A DNA stretch of 64,000 bases from Oscillibacter valericigenes Sjm18-20 (lineage in GTDB: Bacteria; Bacillota; Clostridia; Oscillospirales; Oscillospiraceae), in the NCBI GenBank assembly GCA_000283575.1, contig AP012044.1, positions 62,001 through 126,000 of the forward strand, given 5' to 3'. This document shows, piece by piece, positions 9,520 to 17,938 of this stretch. A program made the position numbers and the translations under genes. The notes beneath the pieces were generated by a model. It searched no databases. It was not told where the DNA came from and saw nothing but the letters and a program-made list of their open reading frames with translations. Each line of letters begins with the position of its first letter. Position 1 is the stretch's first letter.

Positions 9520-10329
9520 ATGTATCTTGCTGATTACCACACCCATTCCCGCGTCTCCCCCGACGGACACGTCTCCATGTTGGAAATGGCCTCTGCCGCC
9601 TTAGAGGCGGGACTGAACGAAATTTGCTTTACCGACCATTTTGAGCCGGTGGAGCCCCGCACCACCATTCCCCGGAAGACCTTCGACTGGGCGGCGCAGA
9701 AGGCCGAATACGCAGACGTTACCGCCCGCTGGAACGGTCCGGTGAAGCTCAGGCTGGGACTGGAGCTGGGCGATTCGTCGGTGGATGAGGCTCTTGTGGA
9801 GCGACTGCTTGTGGGGATGCCGGAATTGGACTTTATCATCGGCTCCGTCCACATGCTGTCCAAAAAATTTAAGTTTCAGGATCTGGCATGGATTCAGGAG
9901 CCTGACGAGAAAACCTGTTACGCCGAGCTGGAGGATTATCTGGAAAACATGCTGCAAATGGCGCGATGGGGGAAATTTACCGTGCTGGGCCATATGACGT
10001 TGCCTATGCGGTACATGAACGACAAGCGAGGCTTTCATGTGAGCATGGACGGCTATGGCGCGGAGGTGGAGGCTATTTTGCGGACGTTGATCGAAAACGG
10101 CTGCGGCATAGAGGTTAATACGAACCGGGGCGGTCAGCCCCTCCCCGGCGCAAGGTGGCTGAAGCTGTATCGCCGCCTCGGCGGTGAGATTATCACATTG
10201 GGCAGCGACGCCCATCGTCCGGAGGATGTGGGCAGGGGTATCCGGGAGGGGCAGGCGCTTTTGCGGGAGTGCGGATTTACGCGCTTTTGCACCTTTGAAA
10301 AAACAAAGCCCATCTGGTATGCGCTCTAA
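9520..10329 (+). CDS. PHP-domain phosphatase, histidinol-phosphatase-like (HisK type)
   Basis: The 269-residue protein opens with DYHTHSRVSPDG, the first metal motif (HxH, His7 and His9) of the PHP fold. It also has TDHFEPV, GSVHML, LGHMTLPMRY and, near the end, GSDAHRPEDVG, the last metal site. This arrangement is that of HisJ/HisK-type histidinol-phosphatases, which hydrolyse L-histidinol phosphate with a trinuclear metal centre. There are no other his genes in the window, so the physiological substrate is not proven; broader PHP phosphoesterases look similar. It starts 9 bases after dnaJ and may be expressed with the heat-shock operon. Confidence 0.75.
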   Translation: MYLADYHTHSRVSPDGHVSMLEMASAALEAGLNEICFTDHFEPVEPRTTIPRKTFDWAAQKAEYADVTARWNGPVKLRLGLELGDSSVDEALVERLLVGMPELDFIIGSVHMLSKKFKFQDLAWIQEPDEKTCYAELEDYLENMLQMARWGKFTVLGHMTLPMRYMNDKRGFHVSMDGYGAEVEAILRTLIENGCGIEVNTNRGGQPLPGARWLKLYRRLGGEIITLGSDAHRPEDVGRGIREGQALLRECGFTRFCTFEKTKPIWYAL

Positions 10330-10348
10330 GGGAAGACCTTGCATATTC

Positions 10349-10402
10349 CGCCGAAAGGGAGTAAAATTAAATCGTATAAGCGCTCTTTTCCGCCTTTCGG
10401 CG
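10349..10402 (+). repeat. Inverted repeat upstream of rpiB
   Basis: Ten-base arms CGCCGAAAGG (10349-10358) and CCTTTCGGCG (10393-10402) separated by 34 bases, followed by a second small hairpin GCGGCGC / GCGCCGC at 10441-10462. Together they fill the 160-base gap between the PHP gene and rpiB. No T-run follows either stem. Role unknown; read-through attenuation is possible. Confidence 0.5.
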
Positions 10403-10489
10403 TGACCGGGGCGAAAAATGAAACGCCTGGATTTTTTACCGCGGCGCAAAAAAACGCGCCGCTAAACCGAGGAAGGCGAGGGTTTTATT

Positions 10490-10927
10490 ATGAAAATCGC
10501 GTTGGGCAGCGACCACGGCGGGTTTGAGTTGAAGGAAAAGATCAAGCGGCAGCTGGAGCAGGACGGCTATGAATGCAGGGACTGCGGCTGCTTTTCCACA
10601 GAGAGCTGCGACTATCCCGTTTTTGCCGAGGCGGCGGCCCGTGCCGTGGCCTCCGGTGAGTGCGAAAAGGGCATCGTCGTATGCACTACCGGCATCGGCG
10701 TCTCCATTGCGGCCAACAAGGTAAAGGGCATCCGCTGTGCCCACTGTGCGGACACGCTGGAAGCCCAGCTGAGCCGCCAGCATAACAACGCCAACATATT
10801 GGCTCTGGGCGGGGGCTTTACGGGGTCCAAGCTGGCGCTGGAAATGGTGCGAGTTTTTCTGAATACCGACTTCGAAGGCGGACGGCATGCCCGCCGTGTG
10901 GCTCTGATGGACGCTATCAAGGGCTGA
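10490..10927 (+). CDS. rpiB: Ribose-5-phosphate isomerase B (RpiB/LacAB family)
   Basis: Interconverts ribose 5-phosphate and ribulose 5-phosphate in the non-oxidative pentose phosphate pathway. The 145-residue protein has the family start IALGSDHGGFELKE (Asp8-His9), the catalytic cysteine Cys65 in VVCTTGIGVSIAANK (the usual motif is CGTGIG, so Gly is Thr here), and the phosphate-binding segment HNNANILALGGG. A ribosome site (GAGGAAGGCGAGG) precedes the ATG. Related sugar-phosphate isomerases of the LacA/LacB type share the fold, but the isolated single gene favours RpiB. Confidence 0.92.
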   Translation: MKIALGSDHGGFELKEKIKRQLEQDGYECRDCGCFSTESCDYPVFAEAAARAVASGECEKGIVVCTTGIGVSIAANKVKGIRCAHCADTLEAQLSRQHNNANILALGGGFTGSKLALEMVRVFLNTDFEGGRHARRVALMDAIKG

Positions 10928-10955
10928 ACCGGGAAAACTTCGGAGGAGGAACGCT

Positions 10956-12026
10956 ATGGCAGGGCCAAGAGGATACAGCAGTTACCACGGAAAAGGCTCC
11001 AAGTGGAAAATTTTTCTGGCAGTGCTGCTGATATTGGTGATTTTAGGGGCCTTGGCGGTAATTCGGCTGCAAAAGTACGTGGTCTATGACGATTCCGGAC
11101 ATCCCCATTTGGATCTGTCGCGATTTTCGGGGCAGCAGTCGGACAGTTCCGGCAGTGCGCCGGCGGACGGTTCCGGCGATGCAAATTTGACCATACAGGA
11201 GCCGGAACAGCAGTCGATTCAGGCTGTTCAGCTGCCCACAGGTCCCTTGACCGACTGGAAGGCTGCCTGGACCGCTGCTTCCGCAAACGGGACATATGAC
11301 GCCGTGGTCTACACCGTAAAGGATGCGGATGGCTTCGTATATGTGGACAATCAATCCGCCCCGCCGGAGGCGATCAGGACCGTGGAGGGAACCGGTACGG
11401 CGGTGGGTGACATGCTGAAGGACAGCGGCGTATACACGGTCGCGAGGATTGCCTGCTTCCGGGACCCCGTTGCCTCCAGCGGAGATCTGGAAGGTATGGG
11501 CCTTAAAAATACCGGCGGATATATCTTTTACGACGGCAACAACGGCCGCTGGTTGGACCCCGCGAAACCTGCCGCGCGGCAATATCTGATTGATCTGGCT
11601 ACTGCTTGCGCGGCGGCGGGCTTTGACGAGATTTTGCTGACGGATGTCGGCTATCCCACAATTGGAAAGCTGAACAAAATCGACTACGGCGCGGTGGCCA
11701 CCGGTATGCCGGACAGCCTGAAAGACGAGCTGGACTCCTTCCTGACCCAGATGAAAACGGCGCTGGCGGAGTATGATGTGAAGCTCTCCATTCTGCTGTC
11801 GTCGGGACTGATCGCTTCCAACTATGATGCAGACGATACATCAGGCCAGTCCCTGGCGGATATCGCTCCCCTTGTGGACCGTGTCTATGCCGACGCGGAC
11901 CAAGATCAGGGGGGGTTGGAACTCCTGAAAACAAAACTGACCGCCGTTAGTAAGAGCACGGAGTTTGTGCCGGTGCTGACAGGGCTGGAGGGGCTGAGCA
12001 GCGATTCTTATCTGATTGTGTCGTAA
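10956..12026 (+). CDS. Membrane-anchored DUF4015-like putative glycoside hydrolase
   Basis: A 356-residue protein with a basic N-terminus, one membrane anchor (about 17-36), a Ser/Gly/Asp-rich spacer (about 55-75) and an extracytoplasmic domain. The domain (about 100-350) resembles the DUF4015 putative glycosyl hydrolase barrel: YDAVVYTVKDADGFVYVDNQ, VYTVARIACFRDPVAS, WLDPAKPAARQYLIDLATACAAAGFDEI and ILLTDVGYP follow its pattern. The substrate is unknown; cell-wall polysaccharide is the usual guess for the family. It lies 28 bases after rpiB, has GGAGGAGG before the ATG and is closed by a strong terminator. Confidence 0.7.
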   Translation: MAGPRGYSSYHGKGSKWKIFLAVLLILVILGALAVIRLQKYVVYDDSGHPHLDLSRFSGQQSDSSGSAPADGSGDANLTIQEPEQQSIQAVQLPTGPLTDWKAAWTAASANGTYDAVVYTVKDADGFVYVDNQSAPPEAIRTVEGTGTAVGDMLKDSGVYTVARIACFRDPVASSGDLEGMGLKNTGGYIFYDGNNGRWLDPAKPAARQYLIDLATACAAAGFDEILLTDVGYPTIGKLNKIDYGAVATGMPDSLKDELDSFLTQMKTALAEYDVKLSILLSSGLIASNYDADDTSGQSLADIAPLVDRVYADADQDQGGLELLKTKLTAVSKSTEFVPVLTGLEGLSSDSYLIVS

Positions 12027-12043
12027 AAATTGTAAGGATGTGT

Positions 12044-12082
12044 CGCGGGAACGGCTATGAGCCGTTCCCGCGGCGCGTTTTT
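12044..12082 (+). terminator. Intrinsic terminator after the DUF4015-like gene
   Basis: Perfect 13-bp stem CGCGGGAACGGCT / AGCCGTTCCCGCG with ATG loop, then GCGCGTTTTT. Confidence 0.85.
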
Positions 12083-12234
12083 GAGCGTAGGCACGAATGC
12101 GGGGTCAGATTCCCCTAGACAAAAAGAAATGTCCGCAAAAGTTACGTAACAGCGGCTGCTTTTTTTCGCTTTTCAAGACTTTTTCAAGCAAATTTGAAAA
12201 AATGATCTTATTGAAAGAAATGGGAGGGATATGT

Positions 12235-12639
12235 GTGCGCGTTTTGCTGGTGGAGGACGAGAAGAGCCTGTCCGCGGCTATCTGTCAGGTGCTGAAGCGG
12301 GAGCATTTTACGGTGGACGCCGCCTATACCGGCCCGGACGGGCTGGACAACGCGCTTTCGGGAATTTATGACGCTATTGTTTTGGATGTCACGCTGCCGG
12401 GCAAGGATGGCTTTTCCATTCTGAAGGAGCTACGGGAGGGCGGTATCGCCACGCCCGTGATGATGCTCACCGCCCGGGGCGATCTGGAGGACCGGCTCCG
12501 GGGACTGAACGGCGGCGCAGACTACTACCTCCCCAAGCCCTTTCAGATGGCGGAGTTGATGGCGTGTCTGAGGACCATCACCCGGCGGCGGGATACCGCC
12601 TTCTTGCCAGCGATGGGCAGCGCCCCAGCGACCAGATGA
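12235..12639 (+). pseudogene. Response regulator lacking its DNA-binding domain (OmpR family relic)
   Basis: From a GTG with GGGAGG seven bases upstream, the frame encodes a complete receiver domain: MRVLLVEDEKSLSAAI with the acidic pocket, phosphorylatable Asp in YDAIVLDVTLPGKDGF, the Thr/Ser switch in VMMLTARGD, and the conserved Lys in YYLPKPFQ. After LMACLRTITRRRD, where the linker to the winged-helix output domain should begin, the frame continues with unrelated residues and stops after about 14 codons. In the next frame the linker seems to go on (SDQMRQGDQTHNLL resembles the start of an OmpR output domain) and then passes straight into a histidine-kinase extracellular region. The output domain is therefore gone, most simply by an internal deletion plus a frameshift. 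As it stands it could act only as a stand-alone receiver. Confidence 0.82.
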
Positions 12640-13910
12640 GACAAGGCGACCAGACCCATAATTTGTTGGTCCCGCCGGACAGTGAAACGGACGGCACGGC
12701 AGGTACCGGAGACGGTGCGGAGAACCGGGAGAGCCAGACGCCTTCCGGCGCTGACTCGGCTTTGCCCTCCCAAAGCGAAGCACAGCCAACGCCTCAGAAC
12801 ACGGATGCCGGAAATTATGGGGATACGATGCCACCCGCTATGATGCCTGGCGGCACAGACCCTGTCAGAGGCGTAGACGGAAAGATTCCGCCGGACGCAA
12901 AGGACCTGCGCCCCCAGGGGATGTTGTCCCAGGCCGACTTGTCCAATTTCTACACGGTCCGGCTGGATGCCTCCGGCGACGTTCTGAGCTGGTACAGCGA
13001 CAGGTCGGAGCTGTATTCGGACCAGCAGATTGCAGAGAGCGCCGCTGAGATGCTCGCACTGGGAACGGATTGGGGCCGGTCGGGCAGTCAATTTTTTATA
13101 ATGGGCCGGCGGCCTTACGAAAGCCTTCTTGTTGTGCTGGACGGGCGGCTGGAGATGGAGAGTGCCCGCCAGCTTTTGGTGATTTCCAGTCTGGTGGGCC
13201 TTGCGGCCTATCTGCTGCTGATCCGCCGGATGACCAAGCCCGTGCAGGAGTCCTTTGACAAGCAAAAGCAGTTCGTCATGGATGCCAGTCACGAACTGAA
13301 AACCCCTTTGGCGGCGATCTCCGCCAACAGTGAGGCGCTGGCGGGGGAAATTGGGGAGAACCGCTGGCTGGGCTATATCCAGTCGGAGGTCCAGCGTACA
13401 GATCAGTTGGTAAAAAATCTGCTGACACTGGCCCGAATGGATCGGGTGGGGCAGCAGCTGGAAAAGCACCCCTTTGATCTGAGCCGGGCGGTCCTCAGCG
13501 TGACGTTGCCCTTTGAGAGTATGGCTTTTGAGACAGGCAAGACCATGGTCACGGACGTTGCGCCGAACCTTCAATACAATGGCAATGAGGAAATGCTGAA
13601 GCAGATGGCAGTCATTTTGATTGACAACGCCCTGAAATATGCCAATGATGGCGGAACGGTGACCGTTTCTCTGCTGGTCAGAGGTGACAGACGGATTTTG
13701 CGGGTGCATAACACGGGTGTGGGAATCAAGCAGGAGGATTTGCCCCGTATTTTCGAGCGGTTTTATCGGGCGGATAAGGCCCACAGCCGGGAGAAGGAGG
13801 GCAACGGCTTGGGTCTCGCCATCGCAAAGACCATTGTTACTGCGCACAAGGGGAAGATTGCGGTGGAAAGCGAACCGGGACATTGGGCCTGCTTCACCGT
13901 GACGCTGTGA
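12564..13910 (+). pseudogene. Sensor histidine kinase lacking its N-terminal membrane segment
   Basis: The readable part has a Pro/Ser/Asn/Gln-rich extracellular region, one membrane helix (about residues 208-226), and a HisKA domain with the phosphorylation motif DASHELKTPLAAIS. A complete ATPase domain follows (N box IDNALKYAND, F box IFERFYRADK, G box GNGLGLAIAK). What is missing is the first membrane helix and a proper start: no ribosome site stands before the ATG at 12564, which lies inside the regulator gene, and the preceding reading frame is regulator linker. This is a kinase whose front was removed by the same deletion that removed the regulator's output domain. The catalytic half is undamaged, so the deletion is probably recent. 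Confidence 0.8.
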
Positions 13911-13952
13911 CAGAGTAAATTGGTGCGTGTCGGGAAAAAACACAAAAACCCC

Positions 13953-13981
13953 TTGAAATTTTGACGGCGCCATAGTATAAT
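13953..13981 (+). promoter_or_regulatory. Promoter of tRNA-Leu
   Basis: -35 TTGAAA (13953-13958), 17-base spacer, -10 TATAAT (13976-13981), 15 bases before the mature tRNA. Confidence 0.8.
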
Positions 13982-13996
13982 ACTTCCGTTGCACCT

Positions 13997-14083
13997 GCCG
14001 GTGTGATGGAATTGGTAGACGTAGTGGACTCAAAATCCACCGCTGGCGACAGCGTGCCGGTTCGAGTCCGGCCACCGGCACCA
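13997..14083 (+). tRNA. tRNA-Leu (anticodon CAA)
   Basis: 87 bases folding as a class II tRNA: acceptor arms GCCGGTG / CACCGGC, anticodon loop CTCAAAA in a GTGGA/TCCAC stem giving anticodon CAA (codon UUG), a long variable arm (CTGGCGACAG), the T-arm GGTTCGAGTCC, and an encoded ACCA end. It stands alone with its own promoter and terminator. An AT-rich island with a transposase relic begins right after it, as often seen next to tRNA genes. Confidence 0.97.
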
Positions 14084-14090
14084 TCGAAAA

Positions 14091-14119
14091 GACCGTCGAC
14101 GAAAGTCGGCGGCCTTTTT
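14091..14119 (+). terminator. Terminator of tRNA-Leu
   Basis: Imperfect stem GACCGTCGAC / GTCGGCGGCC around GAAA, then TTTTTA. Confidence 0.75.
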
Positions 14120-14224
14120 ACTATAGGATAAGGCGGAATAAGCTCCGTAAAAAAGGACACGGTTTGCAGCTCTCCGTTAGAATAGACGATAATTTCCGAT
14201 CATTTTGAAAGGAGGCTTTAAACG

Positions 14225-14416
14225 AAAATTATACAGTTAAATAAGAAAGTAATTAAGGGGTAGATCAGAGAACTTGTTACCGGGGTTGTGGAAGAGACGT
14301 TCAACGGTCTTCTGGAATCCGAAATGGAGAAAGCGGCTCGTTGCGAGAGCAGTTTCTGGAAGCATATGGACTATGAGAGAAAAGCGGTAAACGAGGACAT
14401 AAGCGCTTACAAATAG
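14225..14416 (+). pseudogene. Relic of an IS256-family transposase N-terminus
   Basis: One frame reads KIIQLNKKVIKG, stop (TAG at 14261-14263), then IRELVTGVVEETFNGLLESE and about 30 further codons to a second stop at 14414. The pattern IIQL-(x)4-IK-(x)3-ELV-(x)4-VEETLN-LL-E is that of the N-terminus of IS256-family (mutator-type) transposases. Only about 60 codons remain, with a stop inside, so the gene is dead. No terminal repeats were found. The call rests on a short match and is tentative. Confidence 0.45.
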
Positions 14417-14450
14417 GTGGATATGCGTCGGAAAGTTGAGGAGGTACAGA

Positions 14451-14813
14451 ATGAAAAGAAAACTTTTTTTCACCGTAATACTTTTATCATTAACAGTTGG
14501 TTTGACAGCATGCGGCATGAGCGAAAAAACAACTTATATGGGAGTGAATGCCGAAATTTTGGAAATTAACACAGAGTTAAAAGGCTTCGTTGTTAAAAGT
14601 TTGGATGACAATAGCATTTTGGGTGAAAAATGTTATGTCAGCTGTGAAAATCCAGAAGTTTATTATATTTATTGCGACAATAAAAGCGGTGACACGCAAG
14701 ATTTGACATATGAAGATTTTATTGTTGGGGATCACATCACAGTTGATGTTCAATCAGTTGAGAACAGCTACACATTGACATCTCGTGTACAATTGCTTAC
14801 ACAGAGATTATGA
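14451..14813 (+). CDS. Small lipoprotein of unknown function
   Basis: A 120-residue protein with a lipoprotein signal peptide (MKRKLFFTVILLSLTVGLTA, cysteine next, lipobox LTAC), so it is probably anchored on the outer face of the membrane. The mature part (about 100 residues) has a predicted beta-rich, OB-like character (VNAEILEINTELKGFVVKSL) and four cysteines that could form disulfides. The family is not recognised. GAGGAGG stands before the ATG. Base composition is far more AT-rich than in the flanking operons, a sign of separate origin, and the gene sits between the transposase relic and another AT-rich orphan. Confidence 0.7.
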   Translation: MKRKLFFTVILLSLTVGLTACGMSEKTTYMGVNAEILEINTELKGFVVKSLDDNSILGEKCYVSCENPEVYYIYCDNKSGDTQDLTYEDFIVGDHITVDVQSVENSYTLTSRVQLLTQRL

Positions 14814-14905
14814 GCGTTTTTTTGCGATATACTGTGCAACAGGACCGCTTAGCGAGGGCAATTAAGTATTGATAGAAATGGATGACTGTGCTTTTTGGGT
14901 ATTTG

Positions 14906-14954
14906 GCACAAATAAAAATTTAATATTTTTTACATATTTGTGCTTTATTTTTTT
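14906..14954 (+). terminator. Terminator of the lipoprotein gene
   Basis: Nine-base arms GCACAAATA / TATTTGTGC around a 20-base AT-rich loop, followed by TTTATTTTTTT. Confidence 0.65.
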
Positions 14955-14981
14955 GACAATTACATATAGTTTTGGTACACT
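14953..14981 (+). promoter_or_regulatory. Promoter of the small membrane protein gene
   Basis: -35 TTGACA (14953-14958), 17-base spacer, -10 TACACT (14976-14981); its -35 box overlaps the T-run of the preceding terminator. Confidence 0.75.
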
Positions 14982-15021
14982 AAGCGCAACATATTTTTTC
15001 GATTTAAAGGGGTAGTAGACT

Positions 15022-15270
15022 ATGTTGTATCGCGCTGCGGATTCTGCGAAGACAACTCCTTCTGCATACTGGGGTGCAGGGGACTATTTTACCTGCCCTG
15101 AGAGCGATTCTGCGAATTTGTGCGTAATTCTGGACGTCATGTTACATGGCGTCCTTCTTTTATTCCCGTTTGCTCTGGTAGTTGGTCTAATTTACGGAAT
15201 ACTGCCAATCGTGACTGTAATTTTGGCGGTAATTCTGATTAGCCGGATATCCTTAAAAAAATATACATAA
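15022..15270 (+). CDS. Small membrane protein of unknown function
   Basis: An 82-residue protein with a polar N-terminal third (about 1-32) and a strongly hydrophobic remainder that can span the membrane once or twice (about 33-75), ending in a short basic tail (SRISLKKYT). AAAGGGG lies 9 bases before the ATG. A clear promoter stands 40 bases upstream and a terminator 50 bases downstream, so it is a self-contained monocistronic unit even though the protein has no recognisable relatives. Small toxin or stress peptides look like this, but nothing in the sequence proves such a role. Confidence 0.55.
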   Translation: MLYRAADSAKTTPSAYWGAGDYFTCPESDSANLCVILDVMLHGVLLLFPFALVVGLIYGILPIVTVILAVILISRISLKKYT

Positions 15271-15319
15271 AGTATACAAAAGCACATGGCTGACTTTGTT
15301 TCATAGGTATGACTGAGGC

Positions 15320-15349
15320 AGCATCGCTTTTGCGATGCTACCTTTTTTA
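15320..15349 (+). terminator. Terminator of the small membrane protein gene
   Basis: Stem AGCATCGC / GCGATGCT with TTTT loop, then ACCTTTTTTATT. Confidence 0.85.
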
Positions 15350-15439
15350 TTACTCCGCAAACGTCATAATTTCAATTCCGCAGCATAAGAAAACCATACG
15401 ACGCAACCCGCGCCAAAATCAGAGAGGAGATCATTTATC

Positions 15440-16780
15440 ATGAATACGCAAGACTGTCAGGAACTTGTGAAACGGGACAAGCAGGTTATTGCTCCATGCC
15501 AGCACTTGTCCTATTTTCCGCTGGCGGTGGAAAAGGTGCAGGGAGCGACCATCACGGATGCAGACGGAAATCAATTTATTGATTTCCTGACCAGCGCATC
15601 CTCCTTGAATCTGGGCAGCTGCAATCCCGTGATCACCGAGGCCATCGAGGAACAGCTGCAAAAGTTCACCCAGTACACCCAGGCCTACTGCTATAACTCC
15701 AAGAGCATCGCCTATGCTGAGCGGCTGGTCTCCGCCTATCCCGGCGGCGTCCCCGCCAAGGTATGCTTCGGCAACTGCGGCTCCGACGCAAACGACGCGG
15801 CGGTGAAGTTTGCCAGAGCCTATACCTCGCGCCACAAAATTATTTCCTTCTTGAATGGATATTACGGCAACACCTACGGCTCATCCTCCCTGACCACCTG
15901 TACTACCCGGATGCGGGAGAAGATGGGCCCTTTCCTGCCGGAGATCTACAGCTTCCCCTTCTTCGGCGTCGACTGCGATGACGCCACCTGCGAGCGGGAG
16001 TGTCTGGCGGAGATGACCCGCGCCTTCAACAGCTATCTGCCGGTGAGCGATGTGGCCGCCGTGATTATCGAACCTATGCAGGGCGACGGCGGTCTGCTCC
16101 CCGCCCATCCTATCTTCATGAAAAAGCTTTATGAGCTGTGCAGGGCTAACGGCATTCTCTTCATTTCTGAGGAAGTGCAGCAGGGCTTTTTCCGCACCGG
16201 AAAATGGTTTTCCATCGAGCATTACGGGATTGTGCCTGATTGCATCGTCATGGGCAAGTCCGTCGGTGCAAGCCTGACGTTGGGCGCCCTGATGGGTAAA
16301 GCGGAAATCATGGACTGCCTGCCGGCGCCTGCCCACCTGTTCACTCTGGGCGGCAACGCCATCGCCTGTGCCGCCGGCATCGCCGCATTTGATTATTACA
16401 AAACAGACGAATTCCAGAGAATCCTGGCCGACAACACAGCACTTGTGTGGAGTGAGGCGGAGAATCTAAAAAAGAAGCACCCGGAAATCGTCAGTTTTAT
16501 CCGCGGCTTCGGCATGTCCATGGGGATCGGCGTTACAAAGAAGAATGCCAACGGCACGGAGGAGTCCGATCTGGATGGTACCTTCAAGATTCTGTACCGC
16601 TGCTATGAGCTGGGCCTGATCGTGATATCCGTGGCCGGCAACATTCTTAGAATTCAGCCGCCGCTGGTCATTGATCCCAAGGAACTCCAGCGCGGTTTTG
16701 CCATAATCGATCAGGCCATGAGCGAATATGCCGCCGGAAAGATCTCCGACGACGTGCTCTCCAACCGGGCAGGATGGTAA
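15440..16780 (+). CDS. Class III PLP enzyme, isoleucine 2-epimerase-like amino-acid racemase or aminotransferase
   Basis: A 446-residue fold-type I PLP enzyme. The Schiff-base lysine is Lys273 in VMGKSVGASLTLGALMG. Several segments follow lactobacillal isoleucine 2-epimerase rather than ordinary class III aminotransferases: FGNCGSDANDAAVKFARAYT, PAHLFTLGGNA, GNILRIQPPLVI and the C-terminal GW. Such enzymes racemise or epimerise branched-chain and other hydrophobic amino acids. Two changes at the cofactor site stand out: the aspartate that normally contacts the PLP ring nitrogen (DEVQ) is Glu244 (SEEVQ), and the histidine after the ring-stacking tyrosine (YHG) is Tyr142 (YYG). GAGGAG precedes the ATG. 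It is the first gene of an operon with a HisC-like aminotransferase (3 bases later) and a YkvI-like transporter. Confidence 0.82.
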   Translation: MNTQDCQELVKRDKQVIAPCQHLSYFPLAVEKVQGATITDADGNQFIDFLTSASSLNLGSCNPVITEAIEEQLQKFTQYTQAYCYNSKSIAYAERLVSAYPGGVPAKVCFGNCGSDANDAAVKFARAYTSRHKIISFLNGYYGNTYGSSSLTTCTTRMREKMGPFLPEIYSFPFFGVDCDDATCERECLAEMTRAFNSYLPVSDVAAVIIEPMQGDGGLLPAHPIFMKKLYELCRANGILFISEEVQQGFFRTGKWFSIEHYGIVPDCIVMGKSVGASLTLGALMGKAEIMDCLPAPAHLFTLGGNAIACAAGIAAFDYYKTDEFQRILADNTALVWSEAENLKKKHPEIVSFIRGFGMSMGIGVTKKNANGTEESDLDGTFKILYRCYELGLIVISVAGNILRIQPPLVIDPKELQRGFAIIDQAMSEYAAGKISDDVLSNRAGW

Positions 16781-16783
16781 ATT

Positions 16784-17872
16784 ATGAAAATTCGCTCCCA
16801 ATATCTACAGGCGACTAAGAGCTACGCCGACCATACGCCGGAGGCAACCGCTTCCATTCTGGACTGCAGTCTGGGCGTCAATCCCTACGGCCCTCCGGAA
16901 AAGGCACTGGAGGCGATCCGGGCATTTGACCTTGGCCGGCTGGGGGATTATCCCCATACCCACGCTGCCCACGATGCCATTATCCGCTACTGGCGGGAGT
17001 TTGCCGATCTCTCCCGTAACAATATTCTACTGTCCGACGGCAGCGTCAGCGCGCTGTATCTAATTAACGCCCTGTTCGCCAATCCCGGCGCGGAGGTACT
17101 GGGCTTCATGCCCTCCTTCACCGATATGATTGTCAATGTGGGAATGCAGGGAATGCGCTATACCGGCGTTGCCCCTGCGGATGCGGATTACCGGGAGAAT
17201 GTGGACGCCATGCTGGATGCTATGAATATGGACACCGCGCTGGTCTACATCGATAACCCCAACAACCCCACAGGACAGCTGCTACCCAAGGAGGATTTGC
17301 TCCGGGTTCTGGAGAGGGCGAAGGAACTGGGCGTTTACGTACTCATCGACGAGGCCTACGGCGATTTTGTCGACCAGTCGGACTCCGCCCTCTGCTACCA
17401 GTCCCGGTTCGACAATCTGATTGTCCTGCGGACGTTCTCCAAGGGCTTTGGCCTGGCAGGCCTGCGGGCCGGCTATCTGGTCACAACGCCGGAACTGACG
17501 GGATACATGAATAAGAGCAGTAATCCCTATACTATGAACGAGCTTACCCGGGAGGCTGTGGCTTCCGCCATGTCGGCGGCGGGCTACACCAGCTCCCACG
17601 GGGCCGACTTCGCCCGTACCAAGCAGGCACTGCGGGAAAATACCGGCCATGCGCTCAAGCTTCTGGTCACAGACGATCGTGTCCCCATCTGCACGCTAAA
17701 ACACCGGGAGACGGTGGACTTGCAGGCGTTGCTTTACAACGAGGGAATACTCACGGTCTCCGGCGCGGAATTCGACTGCATGGACGAATCCTGCGTGCGG
17801 CTGCGGGTTCCCGCTGCCGGGCAGACAGAACGTCTGTTACAGGCTGTCCGCAAGGTGGATCAGCCGGCCTGA
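16784..17872 (+). CDS. HisC-like class I/II aminotransferase
   Basis: A 362-residue fold-type I PLP enzyme of the histidinol-phosphate aminotransferase group. It shows DNPNNPTGQ (substrate/PLP phosphate region, about 157-165), LIDEAYGDF with Asp189 for the PLP nitrogen, and the Schiff-base Lys220 in RTFSKGFGLAGLRAGY. The N-terminal LDCSLGVNPYGPP is also typical (compare CobD/HisC-like enzymes). There is no histidine-pathway context. Standing 3 bases after the racemase-like gene and before a transporter gene, it more likely transaminates the amino acid handled by that operon. ATG is used right after the upstream stop; the ribosome site would be the AGGATGG in the end of the preceding gene. Confidence 0.82.
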   Translation: MKIRSQYLQATKSYADHTPEATASILDCSLGVNPYGPPEKALEAIRAFDLGRLGDYPHTHAAHDAIIRYWREFADLSRNNILLSDGSVSALYLINALFANPGAEVLGFMPSFTDMIVNVGMQGMRYTGVAPADADYRENVDAMLDAMNMDTALVYIDNPNNPTGQLLPKEDLLRVLERAKELGVYVLIDEAYGDFVDQSDSALCYQSRFDNLIVLRTFSKGFGLAGLRAGYLVTTPELTGYMNKSSNPYTMNELTREAVASAMSAAGYTSSHGADFARTKQALRENTGHALKLLVTDDRVPICTLKHRETVDLQALLYNEGILTVSGAEFDCMDESCVRLRVPAAGQTERLLQAVRKVDQPA

Positions 17873-17938
17873 CGGCGTATATATATATTCGCATTCCATT
17901 CATTACTGTGTATGTTTTTTACAAGAAAGAGGAGAAAA

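Noticed and set aside
13961..13981. TTGACG at 13961 as -35 box of the tRNA-Leu promoter
   Set aside because: The spacer to TATAAT would be only 9 bases; TTGAAA at 13953 gives the proper 17.
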